Below, one piece after another: positions 16,541 through 26,496 of a DNA stretch of 57,964 bases. The notes under the pieces were generated by a model. That model saw nothing but the letters and a program-made list of their open reading frames with translations, was not told the DNA's origin and made no database searches. The stretch's first letter is position 1. Every line of letters starts with the position of its first letter. The position numbers and the translations under genes are program-made. Origin of the DNA: Chitinophagaceae bacterium (lineage in GTDB: Bacteria; Bacteroidota; Bacteroidia; Chitinophagales; Chitinophagaceae); contig CANGEW010000012.1 of the NCBI GenBank assembly GCA_947452965.1, positions 1 to 57,964 of the forward strand. Direction: 5' to 3'.

Positions 16541-18472
16541 CTATTGCAAAATCAAAGCACTTAACGCTGGAATTTGTAGATTTATTTCACAGATCTTCTT
16601 CTTTTTCTCTAAAATCTTTATAGGTATCTCAGAATTTTGATGTGTTCCAGATCCCCAATAGACAAGATCATTACTATTAAAAACCTCTTTCCATTGAAGC
16701 TTACCCTTTATTTCCATCCCCCAATTTGTATAATTTTTATGTGACAAATTTAGAATTACCTGAATATCATCTCTTGAAAACCTACCTTTTCTTTTAAAAG
16801 CTACCACCCCATCAGACTTTTTATCAATCATTGTCCATTCAAAATTCTTTGGCTCAAATTGATCTTTGTAAAGAACAGGATGATTGCGGTAAAAATGAGA
16901 CAGAAAAGCAACACATTGTTTTAATTTCTTATGTGAATCATGCTGAAGCAAATGCCAATCCAATTCTTTGTTTTCATCCCATTCTGTTGTTTGTCCAAAT
17001 TCATTTCCCATAAATAATAACTTGGCTCCTGGATGAAGATACATGTATGCGTATAATAACCTTACATTGGCAAATTTCTCATATTCGGATCCAGGCATTT
17101 TGTATATCATTGGACTTTTCCCATGCACTACTTCATCATGACTAAAAGGAAGCATAAAATTTTCATGATAGAAATACATCAAACTAAAAGTAAATGTATC
17201 TTGTATGTGCAGTCGCTTTGTATGGCTCGCTTTAAAATAGCGAAACGTATCATGCATCCAACCCATCATCCACTTCATCCCAAAACCTAGTCCACCAAAA
17301 TTTACAGGCGTTGTAACCCCCTTCCAATCCGAGGCATCTTCAGCAATGGTTTGTGTGTCCGGAAAGTCATTGTATAATCTTTGATTTAATTTTTTTAAAA
17401 AAAGTATAGCTTCCAAATTTTCATTTGTCCCTTTTTCATTTGGGATCCATGTGCCTTTTTTTCTTGAAAAATCAAGTCTCACCATTGAATTTACCGCATC
17501 TACTCGTAAAGCATCTGCATGAAAATATTTCATCCAAAAATGAGCACTGCTTATCAAAAAGGATTGCACCTCGCCTCTTTTATAATTGAATATATAACTG
17601 TTCCAATCAGGATGAAAACCTTTTCGCATATCAGCATATTCATATGTATGCGCACCATCAAAAAAGTATAAGCCATGCTCATCTCTAGGAAAATGTGATG
17701 GCACCCAATCCAATATAACGCCAATTTTATTTTTATGTAACTCATCAATCAAAAACATCAAATCGTCTGGCGTTCCATATCTTGAAGTGGCGGCAAAATA
17801 CCCCGTACATTGATAACCCCAGCTTTTATCGTATGGAAATTCCATTACAGGCATTAGCTCTACATGAGTAAAACCCATTTCCAATAGATACGGTATTAAT
17901 AACGATGCAATGGCTCGATAAGAATGAAAACCATGTTGATGTAATGGACGCATCCAACTCCCAACATGTAATTCGTAAACATTCCAGGGTGCTTGTAGTG
18001 AATTGTTTTTTTTTCGAGAACGCATCCACATTCGATCTTTCCATTTATAATTTGTACACCAAGTAATAGACGCATTTGCAGGCCTTAATTCTGCAAACCT
18101 CGCATAAGGATCAGCTTTGAAGTAGGATATATCATTTTGCCCAACGATATAAAATTTATATAAACAACCTTGCTGCATGGCAGGAATAAAACCCTCCCAT
18201 ATACCAGACTGATCTAGCCTTGGGAATAGTATGTGCTGGTGTGAATTCCACTGATTAAAATCTCCAACCACTCCCACCAACTTGGCATTGGGAGCCCAAA
18301 CAGAAAAATAAAACCCTTTTTGTTGATTTACTTCACAAATATGTGAACCAAAATAATCATAGGCGTCATGCAAATCCCCTTGTTGAAATCTATGAATCGT
18401 TTCCTCATCAAACAATGTGAAATGCACGACTACATTTCTTGTTTGATGAAAACTATTACTCTTATTCATCAT
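16541..18472 (-). CDS. glgB: 1,4-alpha-glucan branching enzyme
   Basis: A 643-residue enzyme that forms alpha-1,6 branches in glycogen. A CBM48/N-terminal beta-sandwich lies at about residues 30-125 (FYFSVWAPNAKLVGVVGDFNQW), then the GH13 barrel with VYELHVGSW, ELMPVMEFPYDKSWGYQ, GVILDWVPSHF and the catalytic residues: nucleophile Asp in ADALRVDAVNSM, acid Glu in TIAEDAS and the third Asp in FSHDEVVHGK. The C-terminal beta domain is present. The reading frame stays open to 18547, but the first 25 residues would overlap the divergent gene at 18539 and cover the promoter. ATG at 18472 (or the adjacent ATG at 18469) is preferred. No glgA, glgC or glgP is adjacent. Confidence 0.95.
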   Translation of the reverse strand: MMNKSNSFHQTRNVVVHFTLFDEETIHRFQQGDLHDAYDYFGSHICEVNQQKGFYFSVWAPNAKLVGVVGDFNQWNSHQHILFPRLDQSGIWEGFIPAMQQGCLYKFYIVGQNDISYFKADPYARFAELRPANASITWCTNYKWKDRMWMRSRKKNNSLQAPWNVYELHVGSWMRPLHQHGFHSYRAIASLLIPYLLEMGFTHVELMPVMEFPYDKSWGYQCTGYFAATSRYGTPDDLMFLIDELHKNKIGVILDWVPSHFPRDEHGLYFFDGAHTYEYADMRKGFHPDWNSYIFNYKRGEVQSFLISSAHFWMKYFHADALRVDAVNSMVRLDFSRKKGTWIPNEKGTNENLEAILFLKKLNQRLYNDFPDTQTIAEDASDWKGVTTPVNFGGLGFGMKWMMGWMHDTFRYFKASHTKRLHIQDTFTFSLMYFYHENFMLPFSHDEVVHGKSPMIYKMPGSEYEKFANVRLLYAYMYLHPGAKLLFMGNEFGQTTEWDENKELDWHLLQHDSHKKLKQCVAFLSHFYRNHPVLYKDQFEPKNFEWTMIDKKSDGVVAFKRKGRFSRDDIQVILNLSHKNYTNWGMEIKGKLQWKEVFNSNDLVYWGSGTHQNSEIPIKILEKKKKICEINLQIPALSALILQ

Positions 18473-18506
18473 TATAAAAATTAGTTGTAGACAAGCGAGA
18501 TTAACG

Positions 18507-18520
18507 TAATTTGCAAAATA
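18507..18520. promoter_or_regulatory. Overlapping divergent promoters for glgB and the outer-membrane barrel gene
   Basis: TAATTTG (18507-18513, plus strand) and TATTTTG (minus strand, 18514-18520) abut within the palindrome TTTGCAAA (18510-18517). Both are one base short of the TAnnTTTG spacing. They would start transcripts about 18 bases upstream of the ATG at 18539 and about 35 bases upstream of the glgB ATG at 18472. Both genes would compete for the same 14 bases. Confidence 0.45.
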
Positions 18521-18538
18521 TTTTAATTCTTTGTTTTT

Positions 18539-21319
18539 ATGATTCAACCATTATTTCCCTCCGTGAAGAGATATATCACCATTTTATTGCTATTTATTTC
18601 GTATCATAACAGTTTTGCTCAAAATACCCATATCCTAACGGGAAAAATTATTGACAAAAGTTCAAAGACGCCTATCAAAAATGCAGTAGTAAAAATCATT
18701 ACAGAACAAGACTCAATTCTACAATCATTTGTTAGAACCAATGCCGATGGTACTTTTCAATTAAAAAAAATCCCTGCAGGCAAATTCATTTTGATGATTT
18801 CTCACCCGATGTATGGCGAATATGTTGACAATATCTCAATAGAGAAAAATAACACAATTCTTGGAAATATCGGATTAACTAACAAAAGCACCTTATTAGA
18901 AGCTATCATTATCAAAACCGGAGGAGCTATTAAAATAAAAGGTGATACCACTATTTATACGGCAGACAGTTTTAATGTAAGCGCAAATGCAAATGTGGAA
19001 GAACTTTTAAAAAAACTACCCGGTATACAAGTTGATAAAAATGGAGAAATCAAAGCCATGGGAGAAAAAGTTCAAAAAGTATTGGTAGATGGTGAAGAGT
19101 TTTTTGGTGATGACCCCGGTATGGCAGTCAAAAATCTAAGAGCAGATGCCGTTAAAGAAGTGCAAGTTTTTGAAAAGAAAAGTGAACAAGCAGAATTCAC
19201 GGGTATTGATGATGGAAAAACTCAAAAAACCATCAACCTGAAACTAAAAGAAGATAAAAAGAAAGGCTACTTCGGAAAAGTATCCGTTTCTGGTGGACGA
19301 GGGAATGAAATAACCAATCGATTCAATAACAACTTTCTTTTTGGATCTTTTAAAGGGAAAAGAAAATTATCCGCGTTTTTGTTAAATGGGAATACGGCTC
19401 AAGATGGACTGAGTTGGCAAGAGAGTCAAAAATACGGTTCTAGCGATGATAACAATTTTGAAATGTGGGATGAAGATGGAATTTTTGCAGCGAACTTTTC
19501 TGCTCCCGCTTCTGATGAAGAAATCAACATTAACACCCAAAATGGCTTTTTAAGAAATGTAAATGGTGGAATTCAATATAGCAATAAATGGAACGACAAA
19601 CACTATTTTAATTTCTCTCCTAAGTACAATCAACAAGATTATACAAACGTTCAAAACACCAATACCATTACACAATTAGGCAACCAATCTATTAGTCAGC
19701 GTGATACATCTTCTCTGAAATTAGATAGATACAATATAAAAACTTCTATCATTTATGATTACAAAATTGATTCTAATAATAGCCTCAAACTAACTTTAAA
19801 AACCAATTACTATCATAGTGTCAGTGAACAACTCACTAATACCAGCTCAACAAATGATAGCGGCAAAATTGTAAATAAAAGTTTTAGAATTGCTGATATT
19901 ATATCAGACAAGTATAATCAAACCGGCAACTTGGTTTTAAAACATAAATTCAAAAAAGAAAAAAGAACCCTTTCCTTAAATGCAGATTGGAACAACAGTA
20001 TTTCCGATGCTAAAAATAACCAAACAACTCAACTAGACTCGAGTATAAAACAATTAGCACAAACAAATAAGAACAGTTATAACATCAATACTAAACTAAT
20101 CTACACCGAACCTCTTAATAAAAAATGGAGCTTGGAGTTAGGATATCAAGTAGTAGTGAATCATGGAGTAAATGATCAAAATACATACACACTAAATACC
20201 GCCAATAATCAATTTGATATAGTAGATAGTTTCTTATCTAGAAATTACAACCAACATGTACTAACCAATACACCATCTGCAAAATTTAATTACGCTTTTA
20301 AAAAAATCAAATTCAACATTGGCTCAGGTGTGGGATTTAGTAAATTAGATTTAACAGATCAATCTTACCATAAAACATATAGTCGACAGTATAATAGTCC
20401 TACTCCCAACGCTACATTTGTATATACCTATAAAGGCAATCACGCTCTGAGAGTTAAGTACAATGGCTATTTTACCCAGCCCAAAATCGATCAGCTACAA
20501 CCCCTCAACAATAATAACAATATCTTTAATACATTCATCGGGAACTCCGATCTACGACCATCATTTACAAACAATATCAATATAACTCACAACGGATATA
20601 ACTTTTTCAAAAATGCATGGAATTATCAAAGCATCAACATTAATGTAACCAGTGATGCCATCACAAATAGCAGAACCATTGATTACAAAACAGGTATAAG
20701 CCAAACACAAGCAGTAAATACAAATGGAAATCTTAATGCCAATATTTGGTGTGGCTTCGGATCTAAATTAAAAAAATGGGATGTAAACTATGAGTTAAAT
20801 GTGGGCACAAATTATAATAGATATGCCGACATCATAAATAACAATACATCTTTTTCTAACACAATTAGTACCAATGTAAACATTGGCTGTAGCAAATCAA
20901 AAGCAGATAAGTATGATATTGGCATCAACAACGAATTCAGCTCTAACATAAATACAAATGCTCAAGCAAGCAGTACAAATCAATTTTCAAGTAATACAAT
21001 TACAGCTAAGGCAACAATTTATTATAAAAAAGTTTGGTCAATTACTACCGACTATAACTACTATGCAAGACCAGGCAACAACATTCAACCCGACAACATT
21101 AACACTCATATTCTAAATGTTCAACTTCAGAGAACTTTCAGAAATAATGAATTCACCGTGTTTATAAGTGGTAAAGATTTGTTGAATCAAAATATTGGCA
21201 TTGATAGATCGTATAATGGAAATGTCATAACAGAAGAACTCAATCAAAGACTTCAAAGATATTTTATGCTAGGACTATCCTGGGATTTTAAAAACAAAGG
21301 AACCTCGTCAAAAAAATAA
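18539..21319 (+). CDS. Outer-membrane beta-barrel protein, TonB-receptor-like with carboxypeptidase regulatory-like domain
   Basis: A 926-residue outer-membrane protein. A signal peptide runs to about residue 27 (ITILLLFISYHNSFAQ). It is followed by a carboxypeptidase-regulatory-like beta-sandwich at about 30-110 (LTGKIIDKSSKTPIKNAVVKI...). A plug-like region lies at about 135-235 (VEELLKKLPGIQVDKNGEIKAMG, KVLVDGEEFFGDD), then a long barrel of alternating strands rich in Asn and Tyr (OMP_b-brl_3 type). Such proteins import or export unknown ligands, or act as surface receptors. It lacks a classical SusC N-terminal extension, and no SusD gene is near. It stands 12 bases upstream of a GLPGLI gene, an association common in Bacteroidota. 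Confidence 0.88.
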   Translation: MIQPLFPSVKRYITILLLFISYHNSFAQNTHILTGKIIDKSSKTPIKNAVVKIITEQDSILQSFVRTNADGTFQLKKIPAGKFILMISHPMYGEYVDNISIEKNNTILGNIGLTNKSTLLEAIIIKTGGAIKIKGDTTIYTADSFNVSANANVEELLKKLPGIQVDKNGEIKAMGEKVQKVLVDGEEFFGDDPGMAVKNLRADAVKEVQVFEKKSEQAEFTGIDDGKTQKTINLKLKEDKKKGYFGKVSVSGGRGNEITNRFNNNFLFGSFKGKRKLSAFLLNGNTAQDGLSWQESQKYGSSDDNNFEMWDEDGIFAANFSAPASDEEININTQNGFLRNVNGGIQYSNKWNDKHYFNFSPKYNQQDYTNVQNTNTITQLGNQSISQRDTSSLKLDRYNIKTSIIYDYKIDSNNSLKLTLKTNYYHSVSEQLTNTSSTNDSGKIVNKSFRIADIISDKYNQTGNLVLKHKFKKEKRTLSLNADWNNSISDAKNNQTTQLDSSIKQLAQTNKNSYNINTKLIYTEPLNKKWSLELGYQVVVNHGVNDQNTYTLNTANNQFDIVDSFLSRNYNQHVLTNTPSAKFNYAFKKIKFNIGSGVGFSKLDLTDQSYHKTYSRQYNSPTPNATFVYTYKGNHALRVKYNGYFTQPKIDQLQPLNNNNNIFNTFIGNSDLRPSFTNNINITHNGYNFFKNAWNYQSININVTSDAITNSRTIDYKTGISQTQAVNTNGNLNANIWCGFGSKLKKWDVNYELNVGTNYNRYADIINNNTSFSNTISTNVNIGCSKSKADKYDIGINNEFSSNINTNAQASSTNQFSSNTITAKATIYYKKVWSITTDYNYYARPGNNIQPDNINTHILNVQLQRTFRNNEFTVFISGKDLLNQNIGIDRSYNGNVITEELNQRLQRYFMLGLSWDFKNKGTSSKK

Positions 21320-21331
21320 ATAATAATTTGT

Positions 21332-22087
21332 ATGAATAAAATTATATCCACAATATACTTTACACTTTTTAGTTTTTTTATTTCATTTTCACAGTTTGTT
21401 GATAAAGGACAAATTGAATTTGAAGTGAAAACCAACATGAAAAAAACCTTTGGGAGTTCACCCTGGGCAGAAATGATGAAAGACAAAATGCCTACTTTCA
21501 AAGTATCTTATTATAATTTGGTATTCGCAAACAATAAAAGTCTTTACAAATTCGATCATTGGGAAAACAAAGATCTTATCCCCGATATGTTTAGAAAAAG
21601 TGACGAACAATCTATCTGGTACACAGATTACAATTCCGAGCTGTCTAACATGCAAAAAGATGTTTTTGGAACCTCTTTCAATATCAAAGACTCTTTAACC
21701 AATATCGAATGGAAACTTAGTAACGAAAACAGAATCATTGCCGGTTATAATTGTAAAAAAGCAGTTGGAAAAATTCTGGATAGTGTATATGTTTTTGCAT
21801 TTTATACAGAAGAAATCACTTTGCCTGGAGGCCCCTGCTCTATCAACGGATTACCCGGTATGATTCTAGGAATGACCATACCCAGATTATACACATCTTG
21901 GATTGCAACAAAAATAAATGTCGATAACAAAGAAATCAATTTTCAAGAGCCTTTGGCAAACAAAAATGTCTTTAACAGAAAAGAGGCTGTTATCACGATT
22001 AAAGATCGGACTAAAGACTGGTCAAATGATAGTGACCCAGATTCAAAAAAATGGATTGAACAATTGTTATGGAATGTAATGCTGTAA
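21332..22087 (+). CDS. GLPGLI family secreted protein
   Basis: A 251-residue protein with a signal peptide (IISTIYFTLFSFFISFSQ) and the family signature in the form GGPCSINGLPGMILGM near residues 168-183. GLPGLI proteins are predicted periplasmic beta-rich proteins of unknown function, usually encoded beside a large TonB-like barrel. Here the gap to the barrel gene is only 12 bases, so they are almost certainly cotranscribed and probably work together, perhaps as a periplasmic partner. The conserved motif has Met for Leu (GLPGMIL). Confidence 0.88.
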   Translation: MNKIISTIYFTLFSFFISFSQFVDKGQIEFEVKTNMKKTFGSSPWAEMMKDKMPTFKVSYYNLVFANNKSLYKFDHWENKDLIPDMFRKSDEQSIWYTDYNSELSNMQKDVFGTSFNIKDSLTNIEWKLSNENRIIAGYNCKKAVGKILDSVYVFAFYTEEITLPGGPCSINGLPGMILGMTIPRLYTSWIATKINVDNKEINFQEPLANKNVFNRKEAVITIKDRTKDWSNDSDPDSKKWIEQLLWNVML

Positions 22088-22173
22088 ATTCGAAAAACCT
22101 GTCATTTTCAAGAAGCTAGTACGAATGCAAAAATGGTTCCATAAAATCCTGTAAAACATCAGCATGAATGAAT

Positions 22174-22181
22174 TACTTTTG
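22174..22181 (+). promoter_or_regulatory. -7 promoter box of the ABC-F gene
   Basis: TACTTTTG matches TAnnTTTG exactly. It ends 14 bases before the ATG at 22196, giving a predicted leader of only about 8-9 bases. Confidence 0.55.
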
Positions 22182-22195
22182 CAAAAAAAAATTCT

Positions 22196-24133
22196 ATGCT
22201 TTTAGGTTTGCAGAATGTTACTTTTGAATTTGGAGCACGCACAATTGTGGAAGATGCCACCTGGCATATACAACCCAATGAAAGAATTGGATTGATCGGT
22301 TATAACGGTACTGGAAAATCTACTTTATTAAAAGTTCTCACAGGTCAATATACTCCTTCCAAAGGAACCGTAGAAAAAGGTAGGGAAACTACGATTGGTT
22401 TTTTACATCAAGATTTATTAGGATTTGATACCGAAGACTCTATTTTAGAAGTGGCTTTGGGTGCTTTTGAACGGGTAAAACAACTCGAAAAAGAAATCGA
22501 AACTATGGGCGAAGAGTTGGCAAAAACAGGCGATGAAAAGCTGGCTAATGATTACGCGGATCTTTTACACGAAATGGATGTACTGGATGGATATAATATT
22601 CACCACAAAACCGAAGAAATCCTACAAGGACTTGGTTTTACAAATGCCGAACTACAGAAACCCTACAAAAATTTTAGCGGAGGCTGGAGAATGCGTGTTT
22701 TACTTGCAAAAATGATATTGCAACACCCCGACGTATTGTTATTGGATGAGCCGACAAACCACTTGGATATGCCAAGTATTGAATGGTTGGAAAAATACTT
22801 ATTACATTATCAAGGGTCTGTGGTTATAGTTTCTCACGATCGTTTTTTCTTAGATAGAATGACCAATAAAATTGTTGAACTCTACCAACAACAATTGCAC
22901 TTCTATACAGGCAACTATTCCTATTATGAAAAAGAGAAGGAAATTAGAATAGATATGCAAAAAAAGGCTTTTGAAAACCAACAAGATTATATCAGACAAC
23001 AAGAAAGATTTGTTGAAAGATTTAAAGCAAAAGCCAGTAAAGCCGCACAAGCTCAAAGTATCGTTAAACGACTGGACAAACTAGAAAGAATTGAAGATGT
23101 TGAAATCGAAAGACCTAATATGCGCATCAACTTTGCAGTTGAAAAACAACCCGGAAAAATCATTTGTACTCTAAAAAATATCACTAAAAAATTTAAAGAA
23201 GTTCAAATTGTTGAAAATACCGGTGCTGAAATAGACAGAGGAGATAAAATTGCTTTAATCGGCGCAAACGGAAAAGGTAAGTCTACTTTGCTTAGAATAA
23301 TTGCCGGTACAGAATCCTTTGAAGGCGAAAGAGAATGGGGGTACAACGTGATCGAATCCTTTTATGCTCAACATCAATTAGAATCACTGAACTTGAATAA
23401 CGACCTCTTAGAAGAAATGCATGAGGCCAGAAGCGGTAAAAATGATCTTGAATTAAGAGCCCTATTAGGCGCCTTCCTCTTTAGTGGAGACAGTGTAGAG
23501 AAAAAAATAAAAGTGTTAAGTGGTGGTGAAAAAGCCCGTGTTGCGCTCGCTAAAGTAATCGCGAGCAAAGCAAATTTTTTGATGCTTGATGAACCTACCA
23601 ATCACCTCGATATCCATTCCGTAGACTTGCTTGTGGAATCTCTCAATAAATATGAGGGAAGCCTTATTTTGGTTAGCCATGATCGATATTTCATAAGCCG
23701 AATTGCAAATAAAATATGGGAAATTGATGAACAAGAAATCAAAGAATTTAAAGGCACCTATGCCGAATGGGAAGACTGGAAAGAAAGAAAGTTGAAAGCC
23801 GCAGCTGCAGCAAAAAAAAATGAAACAACTGCCATTACTCCCATAAAAGAAAACAAGAAAGCAGAAAAACAACCCGACAACCAAGTATCTAACGACACAA
23901 AAAAAGAACTACAAAAGGTAAAAACCCTTTTCAAACAAATAGAAGAAAAATTAGAAAAGTTAAATTCACAAAAAAGCGTACTGGAAAATAATTTGGCAGA
24001 TCCAAGTATTTACAACGACAAAAATAAATTTGTGGAGACAGAAAGTAATTATAAAAAAATTACGGATGAATTGAACCTAGTCAATAAAGAATACGAAAAA
24101 GTATTTGAGCAAATCATGCAACTCGAACAATAA
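22196..24133 (+). CDS. ABC-F family ATPase (ribosome-associated type)
   Basis: A 645-residue protein with two ABC nucleotide-binding domains and no membrane segment. Domain 1 has Walker A GYNGTGKSTLL, signature FSGGWRMR and Walker B VLLLDEPTNHLD. Domain 2 has GANGKGKSTLL, LSGGEKAR and FLMLDEPTNHLD. The linker (about residues 240-310) is the charged helical P-site-tRNA interaction motif of ABC-F proteins. The C-terminal 100 residues form a Lys/Glu-rich coiled coil like that of Uup. Family members act on the ribosome as translation factors or antibiotic-protection proteins; a housekeeping Uup/EttA-like role is most likely here. It has its own promoter. Confidence 0.93.
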   Translation: MLLGLQNVTFEFGARTIVEDATWHIQPNERIGLIGYNGTGKSTLLKVLTGQYTPSKGTVEKGRETTIGFLHQDLLGFDTEDSILEVALGAFERVKQLEKEIETMGEELAKTGDEKLANDYADLLHEMDVLDGYNIHHKTEEILQGLGFTNAELQKPYKNFSGGWRMRVLLAKMILQHPDVLLLDEPTNHLDMPSIEWLEKYLLHYQGSVVIVSHDRFFLDRMTNKIVELYQQQLHFYTGNYSYYEKEKEIRIDMQKKAFENQQDYIRQQERFVERFKAKASKAAQAQSIVKRLDKLERIEDVEIERPNMRINFAVEKQPGKIICTLKNITKKFKEVQIVENTGAEIDRGDKIALIGANGKGKSTLLRIIAGTESFEGEREWGYNVIESFYAQHQLESLNLNNDLLEEMHEARSGKNDLELRALLGAFLFSGDSVEKKIKVLSGGEKARVALAKVIASKANFLMLDEPTNHLDIHSVDLLVESLNKYEGSLILVSHDRYFISRIANKIWEIDEQEIKEFKGTYAEWEDWKERKLKAAAAAKKNETTAITPIKENKKAEKQPDNQVSNDTKKELQKVKTLFKQIEEKLEKLNSQKSVLENNLADPSIYNDKNKFVETESNYKKITDELNLVNKEYEKVFEQIMQLEQ

Positions 24134-24152
24134 CTTTTGATATTATTTGATC

Positions 24153-25832
24153 ATGTTGTATAAAAAAATTAATCTTTTCTTATTTCTATTTTGTATAACA
24201 AAAGTATCTCCGGGTCAGATTGAAAAATTTTCACATCAAGATACCCTAAGAGGCAGCATTGGCATAGGTAGAACAAAATGGGACGTTTTACATTATGATA
24301 TAACCGTAACGCCTAACATTCAAACAAAATCCATTTCGGGAATTACCAAAATCACATTTTTAGATAGTGGTGTTACCTCCATGCAGATTGACTTACAAGA
24401 TCCACTTATCATTGACAAAATACTACAAGACAATAAAACGATAACTTTTACAAAAGAAGGAAACGTTTACTGGATTACATTAGCACCTAATCATCTAAAG
24501 AAAACAAATAAAAAATCTTCCCCTTTCATTAACCATCTCTCTATCTTTTATCATGGCATTCCAAAAGAAGCCATCCATCCACCATGGGACGGCGGCTGGA
24601 TTTGGAAGCAAGATGCAAAAAAGAATCCATTGATTTCTGTTGCCTGTCAAGGGTTGGGCGCAAGCGTTTGGTATCCCTGCAAAGACACACAATCTGATGA
24701 ACCAGATAACGGAAGCACATTACACATAATTGTCCCTGATAGCCTAATAGGAATTGGCAATGGAAAATTATTATACACTAAAAAATTGAATCATAATCAA
24801 ACTGAATTCACTTGGAAAGTAACTGCACCTATTAATAATTATAATATTGTACCCTACATAGGCAAATACAAACATTTCTCAGAAATATATAATGGAGAGA
24901 ATGGACTACTTACGATGGACTATTGGGTTCTTTCAGACAACTTAGAAAAAGCAAAAAAACAATTTGCTGATGTCCCTAAAATGATGAAAGCTTTTGAATA
25001 TTGGTTTGGCCCCTTTCCTTTTTATAAAGATGGATACAAACTCGTGGAAGCGCCACACCTTGGTATGGAACACCAAAGTGCCATTGCTTATGGAAATCAA
25101 TACCAAAACGGATACCTAGGTAGAGATTTATCCGAAACAGGCTGGGGATTAAAATGGGATTTCATCATTGTTCATGAAAGCGGACACGAATGGTTCGCTA
25201 ATAACATTACCACCAAGGACATCGCAGATATGTGGGTTCATGAAGGTTTCACATGCTACTCAGAAACCTTATTTACTGAATTTTATTATGGTAAAAAAGC
25301 AGGCGAAGAATATGTACAAGGATTAAGAAAAAATATTATCAACGATAAACCCATTATCGGTCAATACAACGTAAACAATGAAGGAAGTGAAGACATGTAT
25401 TATAAAGGCGCCAATCTCTTACATACCATTCGCCACATCATTGATAATGATTCAATTTTCAGAGATATTTTGATTGGATTAAACAAACAATTTTATCACA
25501 AAACGATTACCACCAAAGACATAGAACTCTATTTTACTCAAAAAAGCAAAACTGATTTAACTACTATTTTTGATCAATACCTTAGAACCAATCAAATTCC
25601 AGAATTAGTATACCATTACAAAAATGATTCGCTGTACTTTAAATGGACAAATACAATCCCAAATTTTGCAATGCCAGCAAAAATAATCATCGACAATGAA
25701 GATAATGAACATTGGATTAGCGCAACCAATGATTGGAAATCAATAGCAGTTTCTACAACATCAAGTAAGAACCACTCAAAAGTAATTTTGAATAAAAATT
25801 TCTACGCCTATTGTAAAGAATTAGATGAATAA
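24153..25832 (+). CDS. M1 family metallopeptidase (secreted)
   Basis: A 559-residue zinc aminopeptidase-like protein with a signal peptide (INLFLFLFCITKVSPGQ). An N-terminal beta domain (YDITVTPNIQTKSISGITKITF) is followed by the catalytic domain: exopeptidase-type GMEHQSAIAYG and zinc site HESGHEWFANNITTKDIADMWVHEGF (His, Glu, His and a second Glu 19 residues on). It lacks the large C-terminal helical domain of E. coli PepN (870 residues), as do many Bacteroidota M1 enzymes. It probably trims peptides in the periplasm. A TTG at 24147 is in frame, but ATG 24153 places the signal peptide better. It lies 19 bases after the ABC-F gene. Confidence 0.92.
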   Translation: MLYKKINLFLFLFCITKVSPGQIEKFSHQDTLRGSIGIGRTKWDVLHYDITVTPNIQTKSISGITKITFLDSGVTSMQIDLQDPLIIDKILQDNKTITFTKEGNVYWITLAPNHLKKTNKKSSPFINHLSIFYHGIPKEAIHPPWDGGWIWKQDAKKNPLISVACQGLGASVWYPCKDTQSDEPDNGSTLHIIVPDSLIGIGNGKLLYTKKLNHNQTEFTWKVTAPINNYNIVPYIGKYKHFSEIYNGENGLLTMDYWVLSDNLEKAKKQFADVPKMMKAFEYWFGPFPFYKDGYKLVEAPHLGMEHQSAIAYGNQYQNGYLGRDLSETGWGLKWDFIIVHESGHEWFANNITTKDIADMWVHEGFTCYSETLFTEFYYGKKAGEEYVQGLRKNIINDKPIIGQYNVNNEGSEDMYYKGANLLHTIRHIIDNDSIFRDILIGLNKQFYHKTITTKDIELYFTQKSKTDLTTIFDQYLRTNQIPELVYHYKNDSLYFKWTNTIPNFAMPAKIIIDNEDNEHWISATNDWKSIAVSTTSSKNHSKVILNKNFYAYCKELDE

Positions 25833-25848
25833 AATGGGAGTTAAAACA

Positions 25849-26370
25849 CTATAATGTCAACTTACCCCCCGAAAGAAATCTCTTATGATAATACGTCTCG
25901 TTTAGGTTACTGATAATAACACCCTCTTGAGTGCTGGCATGTACAAAAAAACCATTCATTAAATATACACCCACATGGCTTACCCCTTTCCTTCTTCTGG
26001 TATGAAAAAAAACCAAATCTCCTTCCTGTAATTTTTCTTTATCAGTATGAGCGGTTACTAAATATTGCTCTTGTGAAGATCTCGGCAATTGTTTTCCAAA
26101 TACATTGCTCATTAAGATGCCAGAAAAACTACTGCAATCAATCCCCTCTTTAGTTGCGCCCCCATATTGATAATTCGTTTTCCACCAATTTTCAATAAAC
26201 TGGTATAATGCAGTATTTTTAATGGTTTCAACCGTAGTATCTAATAGTTGAGCATATTTAAAATGAATGGAAGTCTTAGCTTCAATGTCTGACCCCATCA
26301 TTTTTGTATCCTGAGCAGACGATGATAAAAGAACACCCATTAAAAATATTAAACAAAAAAAAGACTTCAT
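25849..26370 (-). CDS. NlpC/P60 (C40) family cell-wall peptidase
   Basis: A 173-residue secreted peptidase with a signal peptide (MKSFFCLIFLMGVLLSSSAQ). The NlpC/P60 catalytic set is complete: Cys79 in GIDCSSFSG, His132 in GVSHVGVYL and a third polar residue, His144, in FVHASTQEG. Such enzymes cut the gamma-D-Glu-diaminopimelate bond of peptidoglycan peptides. The reading frame extends to 26424, but ATG 26370 starts right at the signal peptide and is chosen. Transcribed alone, convergent with the M1 peptidase gene (16-base gap). Confidence 0.93.
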   Translation of the reverse strand: MKSFFCLIFLMGVLLSSSAQDTKMMGSDIEAKTSIHFKYAQLLDTTVETIKNTALYQFIENWWKTNYQYGGATKEGIDCSSFSGILMSNVFGKQLPRSSQEQYLVTAHTDKEKLQEGDLVFFHTRRRKGVSHVGVYLMNGFFVHASTQEGVIISNLNETYYHKRFLSGGKLTL

Positions 26371-26496
26371 GTTATTGCCAAGTTGTTTGATTAACAATGG
26401 ATTGTAAAAATAGTCAAAAAACACTTCTTTTATTGTTCAAATATGTGGAAAACGCATTGAATAAATCCACCGATTTTATACGATATTTAACGCCCA

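Noticed and set aside
18473..18547. N-terminal 25-residue extension of GlgB
   Set aside because: It would overlap the divergent barrel gene and cover the likely promoter; the family begins near the ATG pair at 18469-18472.
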